A DNA stretch of 64,000 bases from Limnephilus marmoratus (GCA_917880885.1 OU862910.1:12412710-12476709); one strand, 5' to 3'. Shown: positions 37,055 to 48,402, numbered from the stretch's first letter. Notes: generated by a model from the letters alone, not told the origin. Numbers and translations are program-made.

Positions 37055-37345
37055 TTTTTTTATTATTTTTATGTGAATACCGTACTCCCAATACCGTAGT
37101 CCCAAGTGCTCAGGTCTGGAGCCAGTGACACTATGGCATCACTAATTAGGGTAAATTGTGAGGCTGAAAGTAGTGGAGAGGGGAAGGAGGTGAGGATGAG
37201 GAAGTTGAAGAAGTACCTGGCTATTCAGATCCGGTCACCAAACACGGCTAAAGTAATTTCAAGCGACGTTTTAATTTCTTAATGGTGTTCTTACACCTGA
37301 GCCATACGGGTAGTTTCTTTCACTCCGATTGATTCCACGCTGATT
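37055..37345 (-). mobile_element. SINE copy 2, 5'-truncated
   Basis: Minus-oriented copy. On the plus strand it reads TATGTGAATACCGTAC, GGAGCCAGTGACACTATGGC, TGTGAGGCTGAAAGTAGTGG, CTGGCTATTCAGATCCGG, then CTTACACCTGAGCC. The tRNA head is absent. Confidence 0.8.
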
Positions 37346-37424
37346 CTATTTTCGTAATAATTTTTTTTAACTTATACGGTCTTACCAGAGATTATGTTTA
37401 TTTATTCTATCTTCTTCTTCTTCT

Positions 37425-38045
37425 ACATAAATAAAAATGAATCACCTAAATGTATGTACGCGCATAACTTCCGAACGACTTTACCTATTTCATTCAAATT
37501 TTGGGGATTTGATGTGTGCATGTCTGTGAAGATTTCTATATATACTGGTGACATCTGGCATTATGAAATTTGTATTAAAAAAATATAATAGATAGCACAC
37601 GACTGTTTGAAAACTGAATGTACCGGGACTGAATGAATGGAATGCTGGAAGGGGGAGGAGAACCCGGAAGGGAGGAGGGGAACTTGGGAGGAACTCGAGA
37701 GGGGGAAGACCCGGGGGGGGAAGAGGAACTCGGGAGGGGATTCGGGGGACGGGGGATGCGGTCGAGGGGAGTGGGGAGAGGGAAGGCGGAGTGGGAATGC
37801 GTGAGGGGAAGGGGATGCGGGAGAGGAAGGGGAACGGGATGAATGGGAAAGGCACGCAGGGAGAAACAATTTCTTTATTAAGTGGCATAGCAACGCATAC
37901 CACTTAATAAAGAACTCGCTAAAATAATATAAATGGAGCGACCGATCGATTTGATCTGTAGTTAAAAGGTTGGGTAGCCATCCAGTAGATGGCGTTGTGT
38001 TTCGTTAGCCACAGTAACGCGTGGCTAGGTCAGCTAGTTTATAAT
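37425..38045 (-). mobile_element. Non-autonomous element of the AGCTGACC...GGCCACGCG type
   Basis: On the minus strand it starts AGCTGACCTAGCCACGCG and contains AACACAACGCCATCTACTGG, matching the start of the element at 49,935. It runs through a long pyrimidine tract (37,630-37,855 in reverse) and ends with a tail related to AAGTTATGCGCGTACATAC and GATTCATTTTTATTTA. Open frames of up to 137 codons over the pyrimidine tract are low-complexity and not genes. Confidence 0.6.
37871..37914. repeat. 18-bp-arm hairpin
   Basis: TTCTTTATTAAGTGGCAT (37,871-37,888) faces ATACCACTTAATAAAGAA (37,897-37,914) across an 8-nt loop. One position is G-T rather than Watson-Crick. It lies between the purine tract and the conserved 5' end of the surrounding element. 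Confidence 0.85.
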
Positions 38046-38124
38046 AAAATTGTGTTTATTTATTTATAGAGAAATGATTTTTTAATAGCACCTAAATCCT
38101 AAAGCATAAGGCGGTGAATTTAAT

Positions 38125-38512
38125 TTATTTTTTTATTTTTATATGAATACAGTGAGGCTATAGCATCCCCAATTGGGGTATGTTGTGAGGCTGAAGGTAG
38201 TGGAGAGGGGAAGGAGATAGGGAAGAGGAAGGTGGGGAAGTACCTGGCTATTCAGATCTGATCACCAAACACGGCTAGTGCCATTTCAAGCAACGTTTCA
38301 AATCTGAATGGTGGTCTTACACCAGGGCGATACTGAGAGTATCTTCCACTCTGGAACGTGCCGCAAATATGCTATAATTTTTTTTTTTAATGAATAAATT
38401 GTGAAATAACACAAATTAATCAAATAAAACTTATTTGCCACGCCGGTATTCGATCCCGCGACCTTCGGTGTGCGAGTCAAGAGCCTTACCGCTGGACTAC
38501 GCCGGCCGTTAA
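38125..38512 (-). mobile_element. SINE copy 3, nearly full length
   Basis: Minus-oriented copy with a degraded tRNA head at 38,440-38,510 (plus strand TCGATCCCGCGACCTTCGG, GAGTCAAGAGCCTTACCGC, TGGACTACG). The body runs back to TATGAATACAGTGAGGC near 38,140. Relative to copy 5 the B box is damaged: GGGATCGAATACC instead of GGTTCGAACCC. Confidence 0.8.
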
Positions 38513-38794
38513 AAATAGGTTAATTGAATTTTACACGGAGCGTCAACTGAACTGAACATCTGAACAAAGGTAGAACATGTTAGGTATAACAAAATAAGAC
38601 AGGAACGAAACGGACCAAAATAAATAAAGAAGAAATGAGAAAAGAAATACATATAAATACATAAATAGCAAAAATCAAAATTAAAAATAGGCAAAGAAAA
38701 GGGTAAAAATCCACATAAAAATGTGGGAGGTATAGAGTTTTTTCTAAGGGTTTGAGTTGTTACACATTACTGTCTGCAGAATGGAGATGGACCT

Positions 38795-39105
38795 TGTGTA
38801 AATTCCACACAAGAATCCCAATTGCTCCCAACCGTCTGGAACCAATGGCACTCGACTGCTCTCAGTATCACCCTGTTGTAAGACGACCATTCTTGAAATG
38901 AAATTCTTGAAATGGCTTTAGTCTTGTTTCGTGACCGGATCTGAGCAGCCAGGTACTTCCCCATCTTCCTGTTCCCTATCTCCTTCCCCTTACCGCTACC
39001 TTCAGCCTCACAACATACCCCAATTGCGGATGCCATAGTTTCATTGGCCTCAAAGATTTGGCAGCAGCTGGGACTTGTGCGGTGTTCACAAAAAAAGGAA
39101 ATGAG
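38795..39105. mobile_element. SINE copy 4, head-to-head chimera
   Basis: The first 55 bp (ACACAAGAATCCCAATTGC, CGTCTGGAACCAATGG) are the 3' part of the SINE in minus orientation. From about 38,855 the body follows in plus orientation (GTATCACCCTGTTGTAAGAC, TTTCGTGACCGGATCTGAG, TTGCGGATGCCATAG, TGTGCGGTGTTCAC). Two fragments are thus joined in inverted order. Confidence 0.65.
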
Positions 39106-39371
39106 ACAACAATAATGAAGAGCGATAAAGTCTGTTAAATTTAAATTCTTTTTTGTTTTTTGAGCGATAAACTGTTTCACTGACTTAAGTGAATGGATTA
39201 AAAAAAAAATTGCGCCCAGAACCCAGACGATGAAGACAGATCTCGCAATGTTTGGACAGATTATTGGCACATTGCTAGTCAATCCAAGGGAGCCGGCCAT
39301 GCCTCAATACATTGAACTATGCCTCAATATAATGAACTACGCCACCAAAACTGTGTTTTCAATAATTTTTC

Positions 39372-39603
39372 CAATTTAAAAAGAAAAAAATCCTCACTTA
39401 ATCGAATGAGAATTGAACATTGTCTAGTTCCTTCTCAGCTTTTTAATATTCATGTTCTTGACTCCCCAGATTGTACATAATTATATGTGGTCTAGAAGTG
39501 GGAATCACATTTTTTGTGGATGTCCCTCTCTAAACAAATATCCCCTCTTTTATCAAGCCTTATTAAAAATTACTTACCCCCATTCAACATCTAATCTCCT
39601 TTG
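39372..39603 (+). pseudogene. LINE C-terminal fragment, RNase-H-side region
   Basis: One frame reads NRMRIEHCLVPSQLFNIHVL then DSPDC and stops. The next frame continues GNHIFCGCPSLNKYPLFYQA. The order R-MRI-HC-P-L-, D-P-C-, H-IF-CP is the conserved block after the RNase H domain in I/Jockey-type LINE polyproteins. One frameshift and several stops make it a pseudogene. Nothing upstream is recognisable because a SINE lies there. Confidence 0.7.
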
Positions 39604-40106
39604 AAATCTGAACTCGACTCCAAACTTCCATGTAATTTTGTAATTTGCCCATGTGAATGAAGTTAATATTTTCCTCTCTCCAAAATTTCAAATGATGGCC
39701 CAGAACACCCTTGAAAGGTGAAAGCCAAAAAAAACCAGACGTGAGGTAAAAAGTTAGTATTCATTCGACTATGTAGGATTGAAGTCTTCATCCATGGACC
39801 AAGGCACCAGAGGCACTCGCTTCAGAAGGTAACGCGAGGGTATTACGACTAATCGGCTGTGAAGACGGACCCAGTCAGACCTCTAATCTCCAAGGAATAT
39901 CACAAATCACGGATCAATGAGATTTTTGACACATCTGTGTACACAGGTGCCCAGGCACAAGTACCCGTTTGGTTCACGCACGTTTGGTCAACCCTATGAG
40001 ATTTTCCACTTGAGTGATACGTGATAAACTTGATATGATATTAATTATTGACTGACCTTAAGGAATCGGATATTATGTCACAGTATTACTAATATAAAAC
40101 TATTAC
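39604..40106. other. No recognisable feature
   Basis: AT-rich intergenic sequence. I see no repeat partner in the window and no coding. Confidence 0.45.
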
Positions 40107-40450
40107 CATTTAATGATGATAATAATATTTGGATGATTTGTATAGCCCTATTTTTGTGAAAAATCACCTCAAGGGCGCTGTACAAACTTATAATATTACA
40201 TTTTTTAAATTTTACCAACAACTACAAAGTAGACAAACAATTAAAACCAACTTATGGCTAAAAATTGCATCCACCGGTTCATAGATCACTGATACGAAAC
40301 TATATGTACAATGATTTGACCAATGAACGCGATGCTGCGTAAAAATGTACATATTATTTTGTTTATTTATACTCTATAGATATAAAATATTCAGGACCAT
40401 ACTTACCTGCGAGGTCACATGAGATTAACACTGTTTGATAATTGTGTTTT
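40107..40450 (+). repeat. Dispersed repeat 'CTCAAGGGCGCTGTACAA', copy 1
   Basis: Shares long blocks with 59,990-60,300: AAAAATCACCTCAAGGGCG, CTGTACAAACTTATAATAT, AACTTATGGCTAAAAATTGC, CCAATGAACGCGATGCTGC and GGACCATACTTACC. It begins in a (TAA)-type microsatellite. The class is unknown; no coding or terminal inverted repeat is seen. Confidence 0.8.
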
Positions 40451-40708
40451 TTGTGAGAAGATAAAATAAGTGTACCTAATTTAGAGAGGCGACACAGAGC
40501 TGGAAGGAAAGGAGAATAACCTTGCTAAGTAGGTACCCTATTAATCAGTTCTGGTTACTGAACATAGCATAATGCATTTTAAACAGCATCCCATTATGAG
40601 CGATGTGTATTCACCATGGCAATAATGAGACACATGACAAAATGCAAATAAACAAATGTTCAGAATAATAAAATTCTTAATCCACGTGGAAAGGCATAAA
40701 TCTAACTA

Positions 40709-41315
40709 CAGCACTGTGCGAATTAATGTGAACACAAGTGTATAATTAGAAAAAAATAATATATATTCTTTATTGAAGAAAAAAATACAGAAACAGCTAC
40801 AATATTTTTTTTAATACGATGTGTGTCCTACCTTAACTTTTATTACTTCTTGTACAAGGTTTGGCATAGATTCAACAATTTTTTTTACAATTTTCTGATA
40901 TTTGCGTTTCTCTAAATTACTGCCTCAATCAGCTTTATTTTTGTTGTGCTTGTCTTGCTTTAACTATAGCCCACCGATTTTCAATTGGTTTAGGATCCGA
41001 AAAGTTACCTGGCTATTCAACGTGTGTAATTTTTTTGTCTTTGAAATAAGAATAATCTTTGTGCGTTTTTAAAGAGAAATATCCATTTTTAAAAATAAGA
41101 ATCAAAAAGCTTTAGTTAAGTTTACCTCTGCAAAAAAACTGTAATTCTAAAAAATTACAAAAACTAACGCATCCGTAGCTTGGTGTATCTCGCAGCTCAC
41201 TGAATGATAGAACACAAACACAAAATGGCCGCTATTACAATATGCTACATACAACTGCAAGAACAACTGTAATTGTGCTAATTATCACGTGTTCACATTA
41301 ATTCGCACAGTACTG
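40709..41315 (-). mobile_element. Tc1/mariner deletion derivative, 607 bp
   Basis: TIRs CAGCACTGTGCGAATTAATG... and CAGTACTGTGCGAATTAATG... (right end read in reverse) agree over about 28 bp. TA flanks both ends (40,707-40,708 and 41,316-41,317), the duplication made by Tc1/mariner enzymes. Only the C-terminal end of a transposase remains inside, on the minus strand, so the copy is internally deleted and non-autonomous. Confidence 0.9.
40806..41022 (-). pseudogene. Tc1-type transposase C-terminal remnant
   Basis: Minus-strand frame PGNFSDPKPIENRWAIVKAR matches the block around the last catalytic acid (D-NPIEN-W-xLK), with the E present. After stops and a frameshift it continues as IVKKIVESMPNLVQEVIK and ends GHTSY-stop, the usual C-terminus. 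The two upstream catalytic Asp residues are deleted. It cannot encode an enzyme. Confidence 0.85.
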
Positions 41316-41329
41316 TAACTAACCTTCAC

Positions 41330-41640
41330 ACCGTTTCCCCACAAGGGTAGGCAGAGAGGACGCACCGCCATGTAACTCAGTCTTGGCACACACTTCTTGC
41401 TTCAGTCACATTCGTTCAACGTCCCATACATAGTCTTCTATTATTTTGACTCTTGACATTATCCGACTCAAGTATCGGGTTCACTTGATCGTGCCATGTC
41501 TTCCTCAGGCGTCCCCGTATTCTTCTACCGTTTGCGTTCGCGTCATATATTCTCCTTACACTACTTTCTTCGTTCATTCGCTCTACATACCCAAAACCTC
41601 TGAGCATCCTTTTCCTTATTTTACTCATAACGCTTATACG
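41330..41640 (-). pseudogene. LINE C-terminal fragment (endonuclease-RT type)
   Basis: Minus strand: RKRMLRGFGYVERMNEESSV, then NGRRIRGRLRKTWHDQV, matching the RRLRWFGHVxRM and GRRPRGRPRKRWxDxV motifs at the C-terminus of many arthropod LINE polyproteins. Downstream, WRCVLSAYPCGE continues in another frame toward 41,335. The Tc1-type element ends just 15 bp to the left. Only a fragment remains. Confidence 0.75.
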
Positions 41641-43599
41641 TTCATTAGTACGTTAAATGTTTAGTTTATTAAAGAATGGAAAAGAGTTGGTCATAATAAT
41701 ATTATAATAACATTACATTTAAGTAGCGCAGATTTGTAATATTTCACTTCAAGTGCGCTTTTTTAACAAACTATCAAATAATAATGATTTTGTAACCTCA
41801 GTTCAGTTTTTCTGTGCTTACATTCTAAAAAATACCGCCACTTCAATTAGATTTTAAAAAGATTGTTAACACAAATTTCAGACAGGAAATGCCGTGATTT
41901 AATTAAAATATAATATTTTCAGCGGTTGACACAAGAATTAATATTGTATTGACATTTGAAATACACCTAACGTAAGTTTTCGAAGTAAAAAATAATGGCA
42001 TCTGCAGAACATAAACACGAATCGACGACATTATTAAGCAGATGCTTTGTCTAATACCCTCGGCGGGGTGTTTCTGTTAAAACAATACTGCTTAGTGCTC
42101 GGAGGAAGCATTCCTGGCTAGGCAAACAAACGGGGCATTTGAAATGATTTGCATTTCCTTACAATTGAATCGCGGTCTGAAGGGAGATAATTCAACTGGA
42201 AACTTTTCAATGTTGAAATAAAACTATTTTGTAGAACACTACTCGTGTGAAATAAAAGTGGTTTGTCATAAAAATGGATTAATATATGCGGTTATATAAA
42301 TTAACTTCTTTTTTCGAGGTTTTTTCGACATCGTACCCATGGCGCTATAAAGCTTTTAAGAGTCACTGCGTACTCTTACTGACTTTTTGGTGTCTTTTAC
42401 CAGTTTAATGTGTCCGAGAATATGGTGTACCTTTCCGCAGCACTGAATGTTGTAGGAAATTGTTATTGACGACCATTGATGTACAATACCAAGATGGGGT
42501 GTTTCATACAAATTTTATGAAGTTTACGTCTTCCTAGGGTTAATTTTTTTTTGGATCATCGTCTTTCTAACGAGTTGTGTCTGATAATTATTTGTCGAAA
42601 TTGAACTACAATAATGTAAAGCACCAGGGTTGCATCCCGGGAAAAGGATTAAAGGAAATATTTTTATTTTTTTTATTAGTTTTCACTGTAAAATGTTAAA
42701 ATTGTATTTAAGTACGTTGGATTTAGGTAGATGAGATTTTGGTCAGGAAATTTTAGCTCTAATAAAGTCGTATAAGTAATTTAAATAATAGCAAGAAGAA
42801 AAAAAATAAGAAAAATGCAAGATTTATAGAAAACTGAAAAAAGAAAATTAAAAAAAAATATATCAATAATGGATCCTGGAATTTAAGCTGAAATTCATGA
42901 ATGTTTTATAAATTAAAAAGAGGGTTGTTAAAGTAAGTAATTCGTCCCTCGTCCTATTTCACGTGATGTAAGACCCCATGTCTAGTAAATTCTACTAGAC
43001 ACGAGGTCTTTTTAATGGTATCTTGTGGTAGTGTACATCAGTGTTGACGACTAATCAAATATATTTAAAAGGAATGCCAGACTCCATTTTTTGTATGACC
43101 TCAAACAAAGGACATATTTTCCAAAAGTGTTCCGTACCCTTTCATTACTCTTCAGAACACTACAATTTTTGACCAATGACCAGTTATGAATTATTTTATT
43201 TTTATTATATTTTATTTATTAGCGTTGTAAATAAGTATATTATGACAGTGTTAAGAATATGTATGTCATTGACCAATAAAATGACGACAAATTGAAATTT
43301 AGAGCCATAATACAAAAATACACAACAATACCTATACCTGATATAAACAATTGGGATAAAGTGCATCTTCTTACAATACACAAATCTACAAAAAGTGTTT
43401 AGCGAAATTTTTCGAAGGTTTAAATTTAAATTTTAATGGATATCAATAATAACTTTCAAGAAGTGATTTTATTTAAATTCGAACTGCTGTAAGACAGGAA
43501 ATGTGGTGAACTAAAAAAAAGAGAAATCAATGAAATATTAATTTTTAGATGTGGTATTCAATCGAGTGTTATTTTTTTATGAATGCTGTGAATTTATAA
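41641..43599. other. AT-rich stretch without genes; small hairpin
   Basis: No coding or repeat partner recognised. The only distinct structure is an inverted repeat at 42,971-43,009: AGACC and TGTCTAGTA against TACTAGACA and GGTCT with loop AATTC. A T tract follows it. Confidence 0.45.
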
Positions 43600-43950
43600 A
43601 GGACATCGATATTTGGGCACAATCTATTGAATGTGCTACAGCTTCTTCTTATAAATACATTTTCAAGATAATTTGTATTGCTTTTAGAGATATAAAATAT
43701 GTCCGGAGATCGAGTAACTCTTAAGAGCGTTTAACGAGCCAGCGGCCGAAAATCCACATTTCGTCGAAAGTTGTTCTTACGGTCGTGCAGGGCGGTTACA
43801 AAGAGAAAGATTAATTTTTCTCCGTACCAGCTTTTTAAAATTATAACTCAATATCGATTTTATTTCATTCCAAATTTGCTTTAATTTATATACCTATATC
43901 CAAAAATGCTGAAAGGCGTGATGATAAAACTATTAAAATAATGTACTTTT
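43600..43950 (-). repeat. Dispersed repeat shared with 57.6-57.8 kb
   Basis: In reverse complement it matches 57,590-57,785: GAATGAAATAAAATCGATAT, TTGAGTTATAA, TTAATCTTTCTC, ACCGCCCTG, CGACGAAATGTGG, TCTCGGCCG-type end. Identity is patchy, indicating an old family. The class is unknown. Confidence 0.7.
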
Positions 43951-44714
43951 TGTAATTATTTTTTGATTATAAGTATTTTTAATTTTTCAATAATGTCCAA
44001 GTTAAATAAATTTTCGTCAGGAAAGACAAGTACGTAAATATTTTTTAATGATTTTATTTAACCCGTCTAATCACAGGAAACCCAAGTTGTCCCAAAACAT
44101 CATATGCCGTTATAATAACAGGAGACCCAGATTGTCCCAGAGCGACAGTGCATTATTAAAAGTTAGATATCTCTCTTCCTGTCCTGCGAATATTTGTGAT
44201 TTCTTTTATGTTAGACACGAAATGAAATAATGCTTCTCATTGTCTCAGAATTATATGAGCTAGGTTTTTCAGATATTTTACAAACCCGATCAAAAGTGAC
44301 GGTTTAATTTTTCGCCAATTTGTGACGTATCACACATTTAATTTTAAAATAAAATTGTATGAAAGTGATAAAAAGTGAGGTGACAGTTTTATTACAAATT
44401 TTATTTAGAAAAGGAGTCTGTATTTTTAATTTTAAGTTTATCCTATTTTAATTACTTTAATTCGATTATTCGCAGGTATGCATTTTTTAGCCAATTTAAA
44501 TTTCCAATATTAAAATTTTAATATTTAGAAACAAAAATGTTGATTTCTAATAAACACACCGGAAAGATTATTTTTATCTAAATTTTAGAACAATTTTTGT
44601 TTTTGCAAATGCGTTAAAAAAATAATAAATAGGAACATTTAAAATGCATGGGAAGAACCAGGAATTTTGCGCGCAAACCTTGATAGGCAAAATTTGACAG
44701 AAAATTATTTTCTT
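43951..44714. other. No recognisable feature
   Basis: AT-rich. A short imperfect direct repeat, CACAGGAAACCCAAGTTGTC and AACAGGAGACCCAGATTGTC, lies about 45 bp apart near 44,075-44,140. No coding is supported. Confidence 0.4.
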
Positions 44715-45015
44715 ATTATTCGAAGGGTTAAACTAAAATTAAAATTTTAAAACATGCGATACCCAGATAACGTATTGACTTATTTTACTGCATGATTATA
44801 GGATTTGAAATGGGTGTGGTATAATACAAAATCTTTTTTGAAAATTTAACAAATCTGCCAACCACCTATGATATAACCTTATTATACTAAAAATAAACTT
44901 TTTTTTTTTTAAATTTAAAACATGTGAATGCTAGATAAAAGAACAGTCTTTCGAAATCCATTTATAATTTTTTTGTGGAAAAGAGTCAATACGTCTAAAA
45001 TCTGATGTAAAAATG
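44715..45015 (-). repeat. Dispersed repeat shared with 55.9-56.2 kb
   Basis: Reverse complement of this stretch matches 55,905-56,200: ATTGACTCTTTTCCACAAAA, GATTTCGAAAGACTGTTC, TTTTATCTAG, GTTGGCAGATTTGTTAAAT, ATAATCATGCAGTAAAATAA. Colinear over about 280 bp. No coding and no clear inverted ends; class unknown. Confidence 0.8.
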
Positions 45016-45837
45016 ACATATTTCTGGTTTTCTCTGGTAATGCCCTCTTAATGAAAATGGCTTTCACGATACAAGTCTCGTTTTAAAGTGTTTGTGAGAT
45101 CATTTCATGTTTTTACTGGTTTTTTTCATATAAAATTGTAATTTGAACTATCTTCTATTATTCGCCGTATTTAATTTGATAACAAAGTTTAAAATTCACC
45201 TTGTTTGATATTTTTTTTCTTTGAAGGGAAACAATGAGTTTCTTGTATCTGGGGATTATATTATATTAGAAGAGATTTAAGTAGGCAACAAATAATTTCC
45301 ACACATGTTTAAAATATGTAAAGCTTTTGATAAGATAATCACAATATTATTCTGAATTATTTACCCACTGACGAGCTTTGAAAGTTCGCATACAAAATAC
45401 ATTATTTAGCTTCAGCCATTGTTTTTGTAGAATCTTTTTGTCTACTCGTGGGGTATTTTGCGGGATCGGGATTGCTTTCTAATAGATTCAGTTAGACTGA
45501 AGCTTCGAGCTAGTCGATATTGCCTTGGGAGGTAAAAAGCAAAAAAAAACATTATTGAATATTCAGCAGAATGAACTAGTGGTGGGCGGCTCCACCAAAG
45601 AATTATTCCCCGAATACAGAGATGGTTCGTGGTTCCCAATGGAAAAGGTAAAAAGAGAAATTTATACCCCAAACAGCGTTTTTATTCGTAATATCTATTT
45701 AGGTGTACATTCAGATTTTCAGAAAGCAACTTATTTATCTCATTGTATTACATATTAGAAAATTAAAAATTTTCGAAGAAATAAAAACCTACCCACCAAC
45801 ATCTGTGTAAAAGTGAAATCACTTGGTCGTTATGGAG
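45016..45837. other. No recognisable feature
   Basis: AT-rich. Overlapping frames of 76-77 codons on both strands near 45,440-45,760 show no motif, start context or repeat partner, and I do not call them. Confidence 0.4.
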
Positions 45838-46310
45838 GGTGTTAGGGGACGTACTTGACTCACTTTAACCAGTGATTTCTGAAGATTTTTGTTAGTTTTC
45901 GAATATTTATTTAGATGTAGGTACGCAATTTATTTTCAAACATCTAGTAAGAAAATATAAAAAATACAATTTACAGATACAGTTACATTTTTACATATAC
46001 ATTTTAAGAAAAAAAAGATAACTATGTGACTAAAATAATAAAGTGTTACAAATAAAAAATATTATTTACATATAATGCACATATCCTACGAAAAGTGCTA
46101 AAACTTGATGGTGATTATTTGGAGTAAAATGAAATTTTGGTCTCGACGAAATGCTGAAGATTTTTTTTGTTTGATTTTGAAGAAAAAATAATTGAAAAAA
46201 AAGTCATGTAAAATGTCATCAGATTTATCAGCAACATTTCATTTGCATTTTTACTCCAAATAATGTCAGTAATCAATAGTTAAAGTATGTCAAGTATGTC
46301 CCTTAACACC
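45838..46310. mobile_element. MITE-like element, 473 bp, with internal foldback
   Basis: Ends GGTGTTAGGGGACGTACTTG and, in reverse, GGTGTTAAGGGACATACTTG continue inward as CACTTTAACCA / ATACTTTAACTA, giving about 34 bp of imperfect TIR. A second inner inverted pair is TTATTTGGAGTAAAA (46,115) against TTTTACTCCAAATAA (ending 46,263). No target duplication is certain and no coding is visible. Confidence 0.65.
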
Positions 46311-46460
46311 ATATATAATATAAAGGAGTCATTATTATCAATCTTATTTCAATGTACTCGTATCTGAGTAGGCCCCCAGTTGTGTTTATATTAAAGAAAT
46401 TTGTTTTCTGATTTCTTATCAACTTTTTGGCTAATTATAACTTATGAATTAATATATTAT

Positions 46461-47180
46461 AGCTCCACACGGGAGGCCCTGAGGAAAATAATTTCCCTCA
46501 GGGCCCATGTCATCTTTGAGGATGCTGCATGGAGGATTTTTTTAAGCAAAGGAAGGAGAGGAAAGTTCTGGGAAGGAAAAGGGTTTAAGGGGTGGGTAGG
46601 AATCTGGAGTTCAGTGTGTCCTGGTCATCCGCCTCCAAGATCTAGACAAACCTCACCCCATGAACCCGGGCACCCCTGCCATCACCAAACGTAGCGAACC
46701 ACTTGGGGTGACCTATGGCAGAGGTGTTGGTTATCCAATAAGGGAACGTATCCATACTACGTGACCTACTTTTTGCAATTTTTAACCACGTGTAGTATAT
46801 TCCAAAGACCCCCCTCCCCCTACAGTTTTCACGTAGTAAATCATAAATATGGTTTTCCACCATTTCTTGCGAACAAAAAAATAAAAAATAAATTATTTGG
46901 CTTATATTTGTCTTTATTAATGCATGCATACCTATAATTATAAGAGGAAAAAATATTAAAAAGTTAATGGAAAAAAATATGAAAAGATTTCTAGGTTGAC
47001 TACTTGATAAAAACTTAGCCCCCCCCCCCATTGTGACCAAGCGTAGTATTTTGAAGATCCACCCCCCCCCTCCTAAACGGGTTACGTAGTATGGGTACGT
47101 TCCCTAAAGGTTCCCTGGGCGGCGGTAGGTACCCATTCCCTGCCTCCCGAATTGTGATTTGGGAGGCGGGAATTTGTACC
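46461..47180 (+). mobile_element. AGCTCCACAC repeat, copy 1, split by a MITE
   Basis: Starts AGCTCCACACGGGAGGCCCT and shares nearly all of its length with 59,126-59,452 and, reversed, with 54,616-55,081. A conserved hairpin AGGCCCTGAGG/CCTCAGGGCC stands near the start. The 3' part reads GAACCCGGGCACCCCTGCC and GCGAACCACTTGGGGTGACC; it is interrupted at CCAATAA by a MITE and resumes with AAGGTTCCCTGGGCGGCGG to CCTGCCTCCC. No convincing coding; class unknown. Confidence 0.8.
46742..47104. mobile_element. PIF/Harbinger-like MITE, 363 bp
   Basis: TIRs GGGAACGTATCCATACTACG and, in reverse from the right end, GGGAACGTACCCATACTACG extend over about 26 bp. TAA occurs on both flanks (46,739-46,741 and 47,105-47,107), while uninterrupted copies of the host repeat have a single AATAAAGG. 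A 3-bp TWA duplication is typical of PIF/Harbinger. There is no coding. Two poly-C runs lie near its right end. Confidence 0.85.
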
Positions 47181-48059
47181 ATTTTAAAAAATAATTTACC
47201 ATTAAAAAAATGATAAGAGTATTTTTTTAAATTATATTTAAGACATAGGAATTTTTTTTATTAAAAGCAATAATTTTATTGTTAAAGGAAAAAGCAATTT
47301 AACTATTATTTTAAAACCAAACAGCTTTTCATAAAAGTATTGATTTTATTAATATTCACCATGTCTAACAGTTAATTGTTGAATGTGCATTTAAAAATTA
47401 TCAAAAAATATATCAAATTGCCTCTGACAAAAAAAAGGTATGTAGATTTTTCTCGTTGTGAAAAGGTTCCTCAGTTGGTTGCAATTGAGAAAAGTGACAT
47501 TAAATCACGAACGTATTCATAGTTGAAATTTAAGCATGCATATTCGTGAAAAATTAATGAGGTTTTTAACTAAAATAAACATGGTTAGAACTATCACAAA
47601 CATTTTTCCAGAAAATAACATAAAGCCATTGTTCTAACCGATGTCTAGATCTAGATTCTATATAGAAAAAAGGATTTAAAATACGCATTGTAAATGAGCA
47701 ATCTATGTCGTTATCAATCAATCAACTATCAATACGAAAAATAATGTTAAATCATTTTTTTTCAAGAACTATCGAAAACTTAATTTTAATAAAAAAATTC
47801 GAGCTCGAAAGTATCATGCAAGTATCAATGGTCTTACAAAGCTATAATCCATTTATTATAAGGCATTGTTGTCTCACAGATTTATCTTAACAATGCCATA
47901 ATTACTCTAGGTCAAAGAAACAATCATTATCCACGCAAATTCGACAAAGCATTTTTTTATCTCTGTACTTCATTATTAATTTCAGAGGATACTGTGTGGA
48001 GTGTGGAGGGTCTTTTTGGGAGTGTAAGAAGAGAACACGGGTTTTGAAGAGGTAAGTGG
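47181..48059. other. No gene; weak repeat trace
   Basis: AT-rich. GAGGATACTGTGTGGAGTG near 47,984 recalls the interior of the AGCTCCACAC repeat but is too short and diverged to call. Confidence 0.4.
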
Positions 48060-48402
48060 TTTAAACGATCCGTTCTCAGGTGAACTTGACAGCCGTTTGT
48101 GGACCAAATTTAAAAATGTTTCAAAGACTCAATCACGTCTAATTAAGTGTAAAAGAGATCGAAATGAAAATCTAACCTCCTTCAACGGAAGCAATCTTCC
48201 GAATAGACCCTCCATTAATATGCTTGGTGTAACTTTAAGTGACCAGCTCTGGCACACTGCTAACCCTGTACAAATCGCAAGTGCGCTCCACGGAAGAATT
48301 TGGTAGCCACCTCTAGTCTGGAGTCCCACAATACCTGAAAAATCCCTCGAATCTGCGCAGAAACGGGCGGTCAGTTCGATTGTTTCTCCCATCTTAACGA
48401 AT

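Noticed and set aside
37490..37903. 137-codon Pro/Ser-rich frame, with overlapping Gly/Glu-rich frame on the other strand
   Set aside because: Low-complexity translation of a purine/pyrimidine tract inside a dispersed element.
38767..39300. 177-codon minus-strand frame
   Set aside because: It crosses the SINE chimera; its C-terminal half is antisense SINE and its N-terminal half lacks any motif.
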